In this document: positions 1-9,816 of the stretch, piece by piece | Position numbering within the stretch: position 1 is the stretch's first letter | How the letters are laid out: each line of letters starts with the position of its first letter | DNA from: Leptospira licerasiae serovar Varillal str. VAR 010 | GTDB taxonomy: Bacteria; Spirochaetota; Leptospiria; Leptospirales; Leptospiraceae | Length of the DNA: 64,000 bases | Direction of reading: 5' to 3' | Assembly (NCBI RefSeq): GCF_000244755.1 | Contig: NZ_AHOO02000005.1 | Span: 496,001-560,000, forward strand | Program-made: the position numbers and the translations under genes | Notes under the pieces: model-generated | Database searches by the model: none | The model's input: the letters and a program-made list of their open reading frames with translations, nothing else | Told to the model about the DNA's origin: nothing

Positions 1-691
1 CTACCGCTCGCTTCAATGAAAAGAATATGATGGATACGCTAAAAAAGGACCAGAGCAGAGCAATCAAATATCCCAGGAATAAAACCGATTTCGGTACGGT
101 TCCACCAGGATAAGTCCCCGTAGCCCAGTATGCCAAGATACCTGCGTCTGTATTTTGAACATTCTCCGTAAAATCCAAAAGATCGTATAGACTATATAAA
201 CTTACGCTGGTCCCTAAAAACACAGTAACCAATCGGTCCCAACCGAACGGAAGGAAAGAAGAGACTAAAAGAAAAATCCCCCAAAGTAGACCGGTCTTTT
301 GAGCAAGTCCGCCGGAAGAAGTGTACTTTAAAGTGAGTAATAAAACTGCCCCTCCTAAAAGTAATAAAGTGGGTCGGACCAGACTTCCTTTGAATCCTCT
401 GTTGATCAAAAATCCTCCGACCAAACATGAACCTAAATAACCTGCGGAAACTACGAATATAAAAGGACTTTTACCGGATGTAGGAGAAGCAACAGTTTGT
501 CCAGCTTCGTCACCGTTCAGTTCTATCATCTGAACGGAACCGCCGGAGATCAAGGTTGCGATCGCATGCCCTGCTTCATGAATAAAAACGACGAAGTCTT
601 TTAGATAAGAAACCCATCCGTGATTCCAATAGGAAAGAAGAGTTACTATGATCGCGAGTAAGAGTGCAAGTCTTAGGAAACGATTCTCCAT
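1..691 (-). CDS. M50-family (M50B-like) integral membrane metalloprotease, C-terminus cut by window edge
   Basis: The reading frame is open from an ATG at 691 to the first base of the window, so only the N-terminal 230 residues are present. A hydrophobic first helix is followed by HEAGH at about residues 34-38, the HExxH zinc-binding and catalytic motif of M50 proteases. Several further membrane helices follow. The short insert rich in Gly, Ser and Glu after HEAGH resembles M50B-like proteins rather than classical RseP or SpoIVFB, and no PDZ domain is seen in this part. Family assignment is from the motif and topology; the substrate is unknown. It ends upstream of nothing visible, and the chemoreceptor gene ends 18 bases above its start on the same strand. 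Confidence 0.75.
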   Translation of the reverse strand, partial: MENRFLRLALLLAIIVTLLSYWNHGWVSYLKDFVVFIHEAGHAIATLISGGSVQMIELNGDEAGQTVASPTSGKSPFIFVVSAGYLGSCLVGGFLINRGFKGSLVRPTLLLLGGAVLLLTLKYTSSGGLAQKTGLLWGIFLLVSSFLPFGWDRLVTVFLGTSVSLYSLYDLLDFTENVQNTDAGILAYWATGTYPGGTVPKSVLFLGYLIALLWSFFSVSIIFFSLKRAV

Positions 692-709
692 TCTACATAG
701 AATATCGGC

Positions 710-2404
710 CTATTCCGTTTTAAAATGGCTTAAAATCCCGCCGAATTTTTGAGAATGTTCCAGAGTATCTTTTACCGAATGCCTGATATTCTCGGAAGTA
801 GCTGCGATGTCTTCCGCCGATTTAGAGATTGCGCTCATAGAATCCGAAATTTCGCCTGCAGATAGTTTTTGCTGCTCCGAAGTTCCTGCCATCATCTTTC
901 CTAAAACCAAAACCTGATCGGAACTGCTTCGTATTTCTCCGAGTCTTTTAGACTGTTCTTGCAAAAGACTTTTCACCTTTGACGCGGAGTTGTGAACTTC
1001 TTCTATATAGTTTTGAAGATTTTCGAATACATCAACCGACTGTCCTACTTTCAGAGCGCCTTCTTCCACCGAATTAGATGTACTTTTTACGAGATAAGTT
1101 ATATCTTTGATACTCGATTTGGTCTGTTCTGCAAGTTTCGAGATCTCATCCGCTACTACGGAAAACCCTTTTCCTGCTTCTCCGGCTCTTGCGGATTCGA
1201 TCGATGCATTTAACGCAAGCATATTTGTTCTTTCGGAAATACTTGTGATAATGCTCACGATCTTATTGATCTCATTGGAATAAGAACGTATCTGCTCCAT
1301 GGATTGGATTGCTTCATTAAATATCTGTTTTGCTTGGTCGGCCTTGTTTGCAACATTACCAGCTTGTGACTCCAAGTTTTGCATAGACTTGGAAGTTTCG
1401 CCCAACGATACATCTATAGAGCCGATACTATCGTTTACGTTGGATAAACTTCTAGTCTGCTCGGTGATCGTCAATACGATCTCATCGATCGTTTTCGAAA
1501 GTTCATGTGAAGCTGCTGCAGTTTCTTGAACTGCATGTGCTTGCTTTTGAGAAACTCTTTCGAAAGAACCTACTGATTGGAATAATTCCTCGTACAATTT
1601 GAGATTTCTTTGGTAGTTCTCTTTCATCTGAACAAGAAGTCCCCAAAGACTGATCGTCATACATCTTAGGTTAGAATAGATTTTGTCTGCATCTTCTATC
1701 CCTTCTTTCCTAGGAAATTCAGCTGCAAGATTTCCGTTCACTACCTTGCCCACGATCTCTAAAGTCTCGGACATTTTCTTTTTCAGTTTATAGATGGTTC
1801 TCAAACAAAGATAAAACCCCAGAACCACTGCAAGAAAGGTAACTGTAGAAGCGATCGGGTCGGTTAAAAATAATTTCAAACCTAAATAAGAAGAAGGAAT
1901 GAATATACAAGCGAATGTAAAAGTTACAAGACCTATATATCCGAACTTAACTCTGAGAGAATTTACAAAAGAGAAAAAGGTCCTAAAAAGTTTAGATCCT
2001 TCGTTCAGTCTTGCAAAAAGTTTTTCCGCCTTTTCTATTTGTTGTCTATTCGTCTTCTTACGAACAGACATATAGCCGGTGATTACTCCATTTTCAAGAA
2101 CAGGTGTTACAGTGGCATCCACCCAATAATGGTCTCCATTCTTTGCACGATTTTTAACGATCGCATTCCAAGGACGGCCGGACTGAACAGTATTCCAAAG
2201 ATCTTCGTAAACTGCAGGGGGTATATCAGGATGACGAACAATATTATGAGGTTGGCCCAGCATTTCCTCTTCTGAAAAGCCGCTTACATCCGCAAAATCT
2301 TGTGAAACGTAAGTGATCCTTCCTTTAGAGTCGGTTCTGGAAATAATTACCGCCGATTCAGCGAACTGAATTTCTCGACCTGTAACCGGTAGGTTCTTTC
2401 TCAT
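710..2404 (-). CDS. PAS-containing methyl-accepting chemotaxis protein (Aer-like)
   Basis: The 564-residue protein has a PAS domain at about residues 10-118 of the type seen in aerotaxis receptors, with IVRHPDIP and the [13 protein letters not shown] strands. Two closely spaced membrane helices follow at about 155-178 and 184-203, with almost no periplasmic loop. The C-terminal half is a long coiled coil carrying the conserved signalling tip [20 protein letters not shown], where CheA and CheW dock. The sensor is therefore cytoplasmic, and by analogy with Aer it may read redox or oxygen state through a bound flavin. That ligand is inference. Start is ATG at 2404. No chemotaxis kinase gene lies nearby, so it is an orphan receptor. 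Confidence 0.9.
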   Translation of the reverse strand: MRKNLPVTGREIQFAESAVIISRTDSKGRITYVSQDFADVSGFSEEEMLGQPHNIVRHPDIPPAVYEDLWNTVQSGRPWNAIVKNRAKNGDHYWVDATVTPVLENGVITGYMSVRKKTNRQQIEKAEKLFARLNEGSKLFRTFFSFVNSLRVKFGYIGLVTFTFACIFIPSSYLGLKLFLTDPIASTVTFLAVVLGFYLCLRTIYKLKKKMSETLEIVGKVVNGNLAAEFPRKEGIEDADKIYSNLRCMTISLWGLLVQMKENYQRNLKLYEELFQSVGSFERVSQKQAHAVQETAAASHELSKTIDEIVLTITEQTRSLSNVNDSIGSIDVSLGETSKSMQNLESQAGNVANKADQAKQIFNEAIQSMEQIRSYSNEINKIVSIITSISERTNMLALNASIESARAGEAGKGFSVVADEISKLAEQTKSSIKDITYLVKSTSNSVEEGALKVGQSVDVFENLQNYIEEVHNSASKVKSLLQEQSKRLGEIRSSSDQVLVLGKMMAGTSEQQKLSAGEISDSMSAISKSAEDIAATSENIRHSVKDTLEHSQKFGGILSHFKTE

Positions 2405-2575
2405 ATTTTCAGTAATTTTTTTGAGTCAAGTTTGGTATAGCGAATTTAATGGATTCACTTCTTGATTTTATTAAATCGGAATATAGTAGAGTAATAATTC
2501 GTAAAAAATCAGCCTAAAGAATAATACTTTCGGATTATTTTTATGAATAGAAGCGTCTTGAAACCGAACGCACTC

Positions 2576-3799
2576 TTATTTTATAAAAACGAGATATGCT
2601 TGGATACATCCGGCAATACCTCCAAGAAAGGCGCCTAAGCTGATCAAGGTGGCCTCGTCTTCCTTAAAAACCGAATGTAATAAATGCTCGAATTCTTCCG
2701 GCGGGAGTATACTTAAGTTCTCGAAGACCAATTTTTCGATCTCTAATCTCTCTTCGATATAATCCTTCATTTTATCCGCTGTTTCAGGTACTAGCTCCAG
2801 AATAGAATTCGCAATCTTCTCCTTTAGTTCTTCCAACTTTTTGGAACCTAATATCAGGGAAGCATACGGGATCTTTTTCTTTAATTTCTCGTCCATCAAC
2901 TCTTTGGATTTGGATAAAAGTTCCGTAATGATCAGATCTCCCCCTTTTCCTTTAAAGATCACACCGATCAAACTTTCCGGATCTAAAATTTTAGATGCTA
3001 CTACCGATGCAAATTCTCTGGAAACATCTATCTGTCTTTTTAAGAAAAGACCTTGGTATTTAAAAAATATGAACCTTTTAGGGCGCAGAGGGGAGAAGAT
3101 CATAAGGATAGCCAGCCAATTGGTGAAATAGCCTACAAATATCCCCATGAGAGGCATGGTCCACCATTGGTTTAAGTAGGCTATGAACAAAACTTGGACA
3201 CATCCTATCAAAAATCCGAAATAGATCCCTGAACGAATAATAAATCTGAATTCAGGACCTCCGCATCTTCTAAAAATTTCAGAAAGAACGTTTGCATTTT
3301 CTCCGGAAAGAGATTCTTTAATTAAATCACCAATTCCTAATATACCTTCCAGATTTTTACCGAATGAAGTATAGATCTCTTGTATTTTTTTAGGGATATC
3401 CTCTCTGATCTCTTTTTCTAGGATTTGTTTCGCTTCTTCCGGTACCATTTTCCAGATTACCGGATTGTCCGCAAAAAAGATGTCTTTCACTATAGAGGAG
3501 GACTTTTCACCGATCCTATCTCGGATTAGATCTGCAATCTGGACCGGATCTATCTTTTTGTAAAGATCGTAAGGTCGGATCAATCTTTCCATCATTACGT
3601 CGGAAATGAGTCCCGCCATCTTTTGAGAATGTTTTGGAATGATACCCTGCCAGCCTAAAACTCGCCATCCTTTAAACTTAATAGGATAGAAGATCATCTG
3701 AACCGCAATATAGTTTGTGATCCAACCTACGAACGAACATGTGATCAAAATCGAAGTGATCTCGACCGTAGAACCGTGAATCGAATCGAACAAGTGCAT
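2576..3799 (-). CDS. DUF445 family membrane protein
   Basis: The protein of about 407 residues starts with a membrane helix followed by GWITNYIAVQMIFYP, the hallmark of DUF445, and repeats the same pattern centrally as GYFTNWLAILMIFSPLRP. Between and after these are long amphipathic helical stretches, and a final hydrophobic segment closes the protein. This internal duplication is typical of the family. Its biochemical role is not established. An in-frame TTG at 3835 would add 12 residues, but neither start has a good Shine-Dalgarno, so the ATG at 3799 is a preference only. It is divergent from the TonB-like gene at 3880. Confidence 0.8.
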   Translation of the reverse strand: MHLFDSIHGSTVEITSILITCSFVGWITNYIAVQMIFYPIKFKGWRVLGWQGIIPKHSQKMAGLISDVMMERLIRPYDLYKKIDPVQIADLIRDRIGEKSSSIVKDIFFADNPVIWKMVPEEAKQILEKEIREDIPKKIQEIYTSFGKNLEGILGIGDLIKESLSGENANVLSEIFRRCGGPEFRFIIRSGIYFGFLIGCVQVLFIAYLNQWWTMPLMGIFVGYFTNWLAILMIFSPLRPKRFIFFKYQGLFLKRQIDVSREFASVVASKILDPESLIGVIFKGKGGDLIITELLSKSKELMDEKLKKKIPYASLILGSKKLEELKEKIANSILELVPETADKMKDYIEERLEIEKLVFENLSILPPEEFEHLLHSVFKEDEATLISLGAFLGGIAGCIQAYLVFIK

Positions 3800-3879
3800 C
3801 CGGCCGAGTTTTATTGGTCTGAAAATTCGATTCAAGAAAAATTCAATATTAATTATACTTGTAAAATCGTATCAATCCT

Positions 3880-4353
3880 ATGGAAGCCAGAGTTTCATTT
3901 TACATATCTCTCTCTATCCATGTGATCGCATTTTTATCCTATTACTTGATCCGAAACCTAAACCCTGAAACTTTTTCGGAACAGATCAAACTTAGCCTTA
4001 GCAAGGGACAGATCCCAAGTTTACATTTTTCACTTCCTAAAAATTCAGGAGAAGGACCGAATACTTCTTCCAACTCGGATATAGCTGGGACTCCGGAAGC
4101 GGAGATCGAAAGATTCAAAAACGAGATCCATTTTCCTCCGGAAGCCTTGGAGCAAAGATTAGAATCTGATTGTTCTTGGGAAGTGCTGATAGGAGCTAAC
4201 GGAGCCGCTAAAAAAGTCACTACTATCAAGCCATGCAAATATAAGGTTTTCGAAACACAGTTTAGAAGATCAGTTTCTAGCTGGAAATTTCAACTACCGG
4301 AAGGAAATATAATAATTATTCCGGTATCCTTCCGCATTGAATCTGATGAGTGA
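3880..4353 (+). CDS. TonB-like protein with single N-terminal membrane anchor
   Basis: Residues 5-25 form one hydrophobic helix after a short start, as in TonB. A Ser/Pro/Asn-rich linker follows, and the last 75 residues match the TonB C-terminal pattern: FPPEAL, a central hydrophobic strand, a Gly turn, and a final SSWKF strand. The domain has two cysteines near residues 99 and 118, which may form a disulfide in the periplasm. At 157 residues it is shorter than typical TonB and lacks a proline-rich spacer of normal length. No ExbB or ExbD gene is in the window, so energy coupling is inference. Its TGA stop at 4353 lies inside the start region of the NusG-like gene, suggesting translational coupling. 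Confidence 0.6.
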   Translation: MEARVSFYISLSIHVIAFLSYYLIRNLNPETFSEQIKLSLSKGQIPSLHFSLPKNSGEGPNTSSNSDIAGTPEAEIERFKNEIHFPPEALEQRLESDCSWEVLIGANGAAKKVTTIKPCKYKVFETQFRRSVSSWKFQLPEGNIIIIPVSFRIESDE

Positions 4354-4867
4354 ATCTTCCAAATCATGGTATGCAGTTTATACCAACTCTAGGGCAGAGA
4401 AAAAGTTAGCGTTAGAACTTTCCAAAAAAGGTATAACCCAATACTTGCCGATTATCTCGACCAAAAAACAATGGTCTGATAGGATCAAAATCGTTCTGAT
4501 CCCGGTTTTTCCTTCTTACGTATTCGTAAAAATTGATATAAGGACCGAAAAATTAAAAGTACTAGAAACTACAGGAGCGGTACGATTGGTTTCTATCGGA
4601 GAGACCCCTCTTGTAATCGAAGAGAACGATATCGAGATGATCCGCCAACTTGTGACGGAGTATCCGGACAGGATCAAGATCGAAAGGGAAAAGATGCTGG
4701 CTCCCGGTAAAAAGGTACTCATCATGAGCGGGCCTTTTAAGGACAGAAAGGCCAGAGTGATCCGAAAAGGAAGTAAATCGTCTATTCTTGTTTCCATTTC
4801 GGGTATGGATACTACAGTATCCTTGGAATTGGATTCGGAACTATTAGAAACGGGCGAGGAGAATTAG
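4346..4867 (+). CDS. NusG paralogue (RfaH/UpxY/LoaP-like specialised elongation factor)
   Basis: An N-terminal NGN domain spans about residues 5-105: SWYAVYTNSRAEKK, then QYLPII, QWSDR, and FPSYVFV. A C-terminal KOW motif, GKKVLIMSGPFKDRKARV, lies at about 120-140. The QWSDR-K-PxFPSYVFV pattern is closer to UpxY/RfaH-type specialised factors than to housekeeping NusG, which usually sits beside secE and rplK; neither is here. Such paralogues bind elongating RNA polymerase and suppress pausing in particular operons. An in-frame TTG at 4337 also opens the frame, but ATG at 4346 overlaps the upstream stop and gives a normal NGN start. It lies 2 bases ahead of the KdsD gene, so polysaccharide control is a reasonable inference. 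Confidence 0.8.
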   Translation: MSESSKSWYAVYTNSRAEKKLALELSKKGITQYLPIISTKKQWSDRIKIVLIPVFPSYVFVKIDIRTEKLKVLETTGAVRLVSIGETPLVIEENDIEMIRQLVTEYPDRIKIEREKMLAPGKKVLIMSGPFKDRKARVIRKGSKSSILVSISGMDTTVSLELDSELLETGEEN

Positions 4868-4869
4868 AA

Positions 4870-5838
4870 GTGGGAAATACATTAGATAAAGTTAAAAAAG
4901 CTTTGGATACCGAGATCGAAGCAATCCTCCATTTTAGAGAGAATCTAGATCCAAACGTAGAAAAAGCGGTAGAGTTGATCTTCCAATCCAAAGGAAAGGT
5001 AATCGTGACCGGCGTCGGAAAATCCGGGGACGTAGGCAAAAAGATCGCATCTACTTTATCTTCTACAGGAACTCCTTCTTATTTTCTGCATCCATCTGAT
5101 GCAGCACACGGCGACGCTGGAATTTTAGCGCATGGAGATGTGGTAATCGCAATCGGTAAGAGCGGTGAAAGTGAAGAATTACTAAACCTTCTTCCTACCA
5201 TAAAAAGTATTGGAGCAAAGTTAGTCGGCCTGACTGCAAATCCTCAGTCTAGATTAGCCTTAGACTGCGATATCGTAGTCCTAACTCCTGTATTGAAAGA
5301 GGCATGTCCTCTAGAACTCGCACCGACCTCAAGTACCACCATCGCGTTAATGTTGGGAGATGCGATCGCAATGGCATTGATGGAACTTAGAAATTTCCAA
5401 AAAGAGGATTTTGCATTATATCATCCTGCAGGAAGACTCGGAAAAAGATTGTCCCTAAAAGTGGACGATGTGATGAGAAAAGGAGACAAACTTGCAAAAG
5501 TTAACTCCGATGCAAGTTTAGAAGAAGTTCTTTCCGAGATCACAAAAAAGCTGGTAGGCGCGACAGGTGTAGTGGACCCGAGTGGAAAACTAATCGGATT
5601 CGTGACCGATTATGATATTAGAAAATTATTAAACGATGGAAAGTTAGACAAATCCATTAAAGCTAAAGATCTGATGAATCCCAAACCTTCAGTGTTCGAA
5701 AGCGGAATCATGGCTTACGATGTTTTACAATCGATGGAAAGAAGAGAAAAACCTATCTCCGTAGCTCCGATTGTCAATAAGGACGGTGTCTTGCTAGGTA
5801 TAGTTTCCATCCACGACCTTTTACAAAAAGGACTCTGA
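4870..5838 (+). CDS. kdsD: D-arabinose-5-phosphate isomerase, KpsF/GutQ family
   Basis: It interconverts ribulose-5-phosphate and arabinose-5-phosphate, the first step toward Kdo of lipopolysaccharide. The SIS domain covers about residues 30-180 with VTGVGKSGDVGKKIASTLSSTGTP and the AIGKSGESEELL phosphosugar-binding loop. The family signature HPAGRLGKRL follows at about residue 188. Two CBS domains occupy the C-terminal 120 residues, with FVTDYDIRKLL and IVSIHDLL ends. Length (322 residues) is normal for KdsD. The start is GTG at 4870, two bases after the NusG-like stop, and the aroD gene begins six bases after its own stop, so these genes are probably co-transcribed. Confidence 0.92.
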   Translation: MGNTLDKVKKALDTEIEAILHFRENLDPNVEKAVELIFQSKGKVIVTGVGKSGDVGKKIASTLSSTGTPSYFLHPSDAAHGDAGILAHGDVVIAIGKSGESEELLNLLPTIKSIGAKLVGLTANPQSRLALDCDIVVLTPVLKEACPLELAPTSSTTIALMLGDAIAMALMELRNFQKEDFALYHPAGRLGKRLSLKVDDVMRKGDKLAKVNSDASLEEVLSEITKKLVGATGVVDPSGKLIGFVTDYDIRKLLNDGKLDKSIKAKDLMNPKPSVFESGIMAYDVLQSMERREKPISVAPIVNKDGVLLGIVSIHDLLQKGL

Positions 5839-5844
5839 TTTTCG

Positions 5845-6570
5845 ATGAACCGAAAGGATTCTCAAAAAATATGGATCATTCTTACATTGAATGAGGAAGA
5901 GTTTTTCGGATTAAAAACCCTTCCTAAAGCCGATTTTTTAGAGATCCGCTTGGACCAATTTCGTTCCGATAAGGACGCTCCGGAAAAGATCTTACAAAAA
6001 ATAGAGGATCTAAACGCGGCTTGCGTTTTCACCTACAGACAACCTGAAGATTCCAGCTTGAAAAGTTTAGGTATTTGGAATAGAGAAAATGTCAGACCCT
6101 TACTTGCCGGACTTGAATCAGGAAAACATTATATAGATCTGGAACTAGATAAAGACAATCCGGTCTTTAATGGTATAGACGAGGAGCGTTTCGGGATCAT
6201 TCGATCTGTTCATAGTTTTTCAGGAATTCCAGATTACGAAGAATTGCTTTTTTTCTTAAGGCCTGTTACGGAAGAAGTTTTAGCTACAGTTAAGTCTGAA
6301 CTTCCTTTCCAAAGAATTTTTAAAATAGCTCTACTCCCAAAGAACGAGCATGAATCAGAGGAATTCCAACATTCGGCTCTCAAACTTTCTAAGCTGTGTG
6401 CCAAACAGAATATTCCGATCGGATTTTGCGGAATTTTGATGGGAGAATCCGGAAAAGAATTTAGGATCTTTCCCGAAAAAATAGGATCTCAATTCACATA
6501 TTGTTGTTTGGGAGAACCGAAAGCTCCCGGCCAAGTGGATCTGGAAAGTTTACTTACAAAAAGAAAGTAA
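5845..6570 (+). CDS. aroD: 3-dehydroquinate dehydratase, type I
   Basis: It catalyses the third step of the shikimate pathway through a Schiff base on lysine. Visible hallmarks are ADFLEIRLDQF near the N-terminus (substrate-binding EIR), the RSVHSF segment with the catalytic histidine, FKIALLP with the Schiff-base lysine at about residue 161, and the C-terminal APGQ motif in LGEPKAPGQ. At 241 residues it matches the usual type I length. It is the last gene of the plus-strand run beginning at 3880 and converges with the TPR gene, whose stop is only four bases away, with no terminator hairpin visible between them. Confidence 0.9.
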   Translation: MNRKDSQKIWIILTLNEEEFFGLKTLPKADFLEIRLDQFRSDKDAPEKILQKIEDLNAACVFTYRQPEDSSLKSLGIWNRENVRPLLAGLESGKHYIDLELDKDNPVFNGIDEERFGIIRSVHSFSGIPDYEELLFFLRPVTEEVLATVKSELPFQRIFKIALLPKNEHESEEFQHSALKLSKLCAKQNIPIGFCGILMGESGKEFRIFPEKIGSQFTYCCLGEPKAPGQVDLESLLTKRK

Positions 6571-6574
6571 ACGA

Positions 6575-8086
6575 TTAGTCCCTATCTTGGGAATCGTCTT
6601 CTTCTTTTTCATCTTCCGTTTTTTTATGATCTCTGGTCCCGGCACGAGTCTCTAAGAATATTTTGAAATTTTCTTCTGATCTGAACTTTTTAAACGCCTT
6701 ATCTTTTTCCGCAGACGCCCAGTAAGAAGATTTAATACTTCCGGATTTTTTAATATAGGACATGGCCCTTTCTTGGTCGTTCTTCTCAGCGTAACATTTC
6801 GCTAAAAGGTAATATGCTCCTGCGGAATCCTCCACCTTTTCCAAATGATTGATCGCTTTGTCTACGGAACCTGTATATAGATAGGTTTTACCTAAATAAA
6901 AATTATATTCTCTGATTTCTTCTTCATCCGGCTGCACTGCATGAAAATATTTGAGAGCTTTTTCGTAATTGCCGTTATTTGTATAATATCTTGCAAGTTT
7001 TAAGATGCCGTCGTAATAAACATCCGGAAGATCTTTCAGCTCCGGATTTTCTTTTTCGATAGCGGAAGCGATCTCTTTCAGCAGATCATAACCTTCTTCT
7101 TTTTTGCCGATCTGTATCTTGCAGAGACCGATATACATCCGGATCTCTCTGGTCTTTTCACCGTATTCTAGGGCCTTTTCGGCGGTTTTGATCGCGTTAT
7201 CACAATCTTTTTGCTGCCATTTAATTTTGGTCAGACCGATCAAAGGCAAAACCGTATGCTTATTTGCATGAGCCTTTCGATAATACTTGGATGCTTCTTC
7301 GAAATTTTTCTTTTTATGATAAGCTGCCGCTTGGGTCAGGTGAGTATAGTAGAGTAACTTTTCTCTTTCGGATGGGATCTTTGGTTCTATACGATTCAGG
7401 ACCACAAGTGCATCGTCATAATTCCCGATACGAACGAGTAAAGCTCCGTACTTATAACCATACTCCACATTATCCGGTTCACTTTTCACTAATCCGGAAA
7501 GAATGGTTTCGGACTTAGCGAAATCTTTTTCATTATAATAAGCTAATGCAAGTCTCCAAAGAATCTCCCTGTTATTAGGATCCTGTTTTAACTTTTTTTC
7601 CAGAGCGGAAACACTTTCCTGTTCAGGCTCGTCTTCGTGATAAACAGGTTTGCGAGGTCCTCCGGAAGAATATCTTTCTTCTGCAGCTGCTCTGATCTTT
7701 TGGATGTGAGAAAGGTCAGGATCGATCTTTAATAATCGATTGGAATAAGAGATCACTTCTCCGTAATCTCTTTGGTAATTATGATAAAGTATGATCTTTG
7801 TAAGAGAGTTGACTAGATCCTTTTTAGGGAGATTTAAACTGACCGCTTTTTTGAATGCTTGGATGGATTTGGCGTAATCTTTTCTGCTTTCGTAGATATA
7901 ACCAATGTACATCCAGGCCTCGCCGGAAGAAGGGTTTCCATCATTATATTTTTGGAATTGTTTGAGAGCCTCTGTGTAATCCTTTCGAGAATAGGCTTTT
8001 TTGCCTTCTTTCATATCTGCGAAGACAGAATCGGAAAAGAAGAAGATACTAAAGCAAATCAGTAAAGAAAATAAGGCCCTAGCCAT
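6575..8086 (-). CDS. Secreted tetratricopeptide-repeat protein
   Basis: After an N-terminal signal peptide (MARALFSLLICFSIFFFSDSVFA from the chosen ATG at 8086), the protein is almost entirely TPR-type helix pairs: A-Y-x-DY-AL-F, G-x-IYE-K-DYAKSIQAFKKA, and further units to about residue 480. The tail is a charged stretch rich in Asp, Glu and Lys. An upstream in-frame start at 8137 would place 17 polar residues before the signal peptide and is disfavoured. TPR arrays act as protein-binding scaffolds; the partner here is unknown. The lack of a lipobox cysteine points to a soluble periplasmic protein. It stands alone between a convergent aroD and the GMC oxidoreductase gene. Confidence 0.8.
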   Translation of the reverse strand: MARALFSLLICFSIFFFSDSVFADMKEGKKAYSRKDYTEALKQFQKYNDGNPSSGEAWMYIGYIYESRKDYAKSIQAFKKAVSLNLPKKDLVNSLTKIILYHNYQRDYGEVISYSNRLLKIDPDLSHIQKIRAAAEERYSSGGPRKPVYHEDEPEQESVSALEKKLKQDPNNREILWRLALAYYNEKDFAKSETILSGLVKSEPDNVEYGYKYGALLVRIGNYDDALVVLNRIEPKIPSEREKLLYYTHLTQAAAYHKKKNFEEASKYYRKAHANKHTVLPLIGLTKIKWQQKDCDNAIKTAEKALEYGEKTREIRMYIGLCKIQIGKKEEGYDLLKEIASAIEKENPELKDLPDVYYDGILKLARYYTNNGNYEKALKYFHAVQPDEEEIREYNFYLGKTYLYTGSVDKAINHLEKVEDSAGAYYLLAKCYAEKNDQERAMSYIKKSGSIKSSYWASAEKDKAFKKFRSEENFKIFLETRAGTRDHKKTEDEKEEDDSQDRD

Positions 8087-8197
8087 ACTAGTAAGACCTA
8101 TATTTTCCCTCCGAATACTACAAAAGAAGGAAGGCATTTATCCAATTTTGGATGAGAACGCCACGAATAAAGTGGAATTCTCGCCTTCCTATAGGAA

Positions 8198-9811
8198 TTA
8201 TTTATTTCCTAAAACTTCTGCCTTTCTCTGTGCCAAGGCTCTTGCGGCCCTCAAATTCACACTCATGGTCGTAATCTGAGGATTTACGGATAATCCAGTA
8301 GGATACACGGAAGCATCCATTACGAAAATATTCTTATGACCATAGAGTTGAAAGTCCATATCAACCGCACCTAGGTCGGGAGACTTAGCTGCTTGGATAG
8401 AACCATGAGGGTGAGCGGAACCGATTGCGATCTTTCCCGGCTCGATACTTTTATCCAGGATCCAATCGAACTTGGAATTTTTATCCACTGGGATAGGTTC
8501 TTCTACATCAGGGAATGGGAATACGATCGCCTTTGCACCGGCGGCAACTTGAACTTCTGCAAGTGCCTTCAGACCTTTGAGTAAATTTTTGCCGTCGGTA
8601 GGAGTTATCTCGAAATATACTTTTCTTCTTCCCAAAGACCATTTTACAGAAGCGTTCGCCTCTCCATCCGCGCCGTCACGAACGAGTACGATCCCAGCAC
8701 TCATGTTCGGATATTTTTTCATAGTATCAAATTGTCTCTGACCATAGAAAGGGATCAAAGAACTCGCCAAAGTAGGACGGAAAGGAGCAACTTCTAACCA
8801 ATATCCATAACCTGTATTATTTTGGTTATGGCCGTCCTTAATCACTGCGGATTGAGGAGGTCCGGAGAACATATTGATTGTCTCATCAAAGATCGCAAAG
8901 TTCGTGCTTGTAGGATGGACTTTCAAATTTCTTCCTACCCAGTCGTTTCCGAGGCCGGATCTTTGCAGAAGTGCAGGTCCTTCAATTGCACCGGCACTCA
9001 CGATAACAACCGGAGCGTCGATCACTACTTTTTGCAATACATTGCTTGGAGCCTTTTCGTAAGGATCAGGAGTAAATTCAGCAACTACAGTTTTAATATC
9101 TCCGTCTTGGATGTATTGCGCTCTCATATTGGAGATTACAGTAGCGCCTGCCTCGATCGCATCAGGGATCCAAGTTAAGAATGCGGATTGTTTTGCATTG
9201 ATAGGGCAACCCAAACCGCAACGGCCGAGCCCTATACATCCTCTATTATTGTTTTTTAATACTTCAGGATGCAAGCCTAATGCTTTTCCGCCTTTCATTA
9301 AAGTGCTATTGTTTGCATTGATCAAATTTTGAGGAACTTCGTGAACACCTATTCTTTCATGTACTTCCGAAATATAAGCGTCCATTTCCTGTCTTCCGTA
9401 ACCTTTCCAACCGAAACGAGAATCCCATTCGTTGGTCACGTAATCGGGGGGATAAAGAGAAGTTTGCCAGTTTACAGTGGTAGAACCTCCAACAGTTCTT
9501 CCTTGTAAGATGGAAAGAGTTTGCTCTTCTGAGATGATAAACCCTGCATCCCTATACAATCTAGCTTGGGAAAGGAATTCATCTCCTGTGAATTTTGCAG
9601 GAGTAAAATATCCGCCTTCTTCGATCAGGATTACTTTCCATCCTGCTTTAGCAAGGGTGGCAGCTACAACCGCCCCTCCCGCTCCGGAACCAATGATGAC
9701 AGCTTCCGCTTTCAATTTCCAAACTCCGTCTTTGATCCCGTTCTCTTTGATCAAAGATTCGTGTTTTTCCGGAGTGATGATCTTATAATTTGCCTCAGGA
9801 ATTGCTCCCAT
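8198..9811 (-). CDS. GMC-family FAD-dependent oxidoreductase
   Basis: A Rossmann FAD-binding motif, IIGSGAGGAVVAATLAKAGWKVILIEEG, lies at about residues 37-65. The GMC signature region GRTVGGSTTVNWQ follows near residue 106. The C-terminal domain ends with the HPHGS active-site histidine region and the VMDASVYPTGLSVNPQ segment typical of GMC alcohol/sugar dehydrogenases. The cluster of cysteines around residue 192 (RGCIGLGRCGLGCP) is seen in bacterial members related to sorbosone, gluconate or long-chain alcohol dehydrogenases. The substrate cannot be read from sequence. The next gene upstream on the same strand, five bases away, encodes a gluconate-dehydrogenase subunit-3-like lipoprotein, which fits a membrane-attached dehydrogenase complex. 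Confidence 0.85.
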   Translation of the reverse strand: MGAIPEANYKIITPEKHESLIKENGIKDGVWKLKAEAVIIGSGAGGAVVAATLAKAGWKVILIEEGGYFTPAKFTGDEFLSQARLYRDAGFIISEEQTLSILQGRTVGGSTTVNWQTSLYPPDYVTNEWDSRFGWKGYGRQEMDAYISEVHERIGVHEVPQNLINANNSTLMKGGKALGLHPEVLKNNNRGCIGLGRCGLGCPINAKQSAFLTWIPDAIEAGATVISNMRAQYIQDGDIKTVVAEFTPDPYEKAPSNVLQKVVIDAPVVIVSAGAIEGPALLQRSGLGNDWVGRNLKVHPTSTNFAIFDETINMFSGPPQSAVIKDGHNQNNTGYGYWLEVAPFRPTLASSLIPFYGQRQFDTMKKYPNMSAGIVLVRDGADGEANASVKWSLGRRKVYFEITPTDGKNLLKGLKALAEVQVAAGAKAIVFPFPDVEEPIPVDKNSKFDWILDKSIEPGKIAIGSAHPHGSIQAAKSPDLGAVDMDFQLYGHKNIFVMDASVYPTGLSVNPQITTMSVNLRAARALAQRKAEVLGNK

Positions 9812-9816
9812 AGTTC

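Noticed and set aside
2521..2560. AATAAT/ATTATT hairpin below the DUF445 gene
   Set aside because: The stem is only six A-T pairs with an eight-base loop, too weak to call a terminator.
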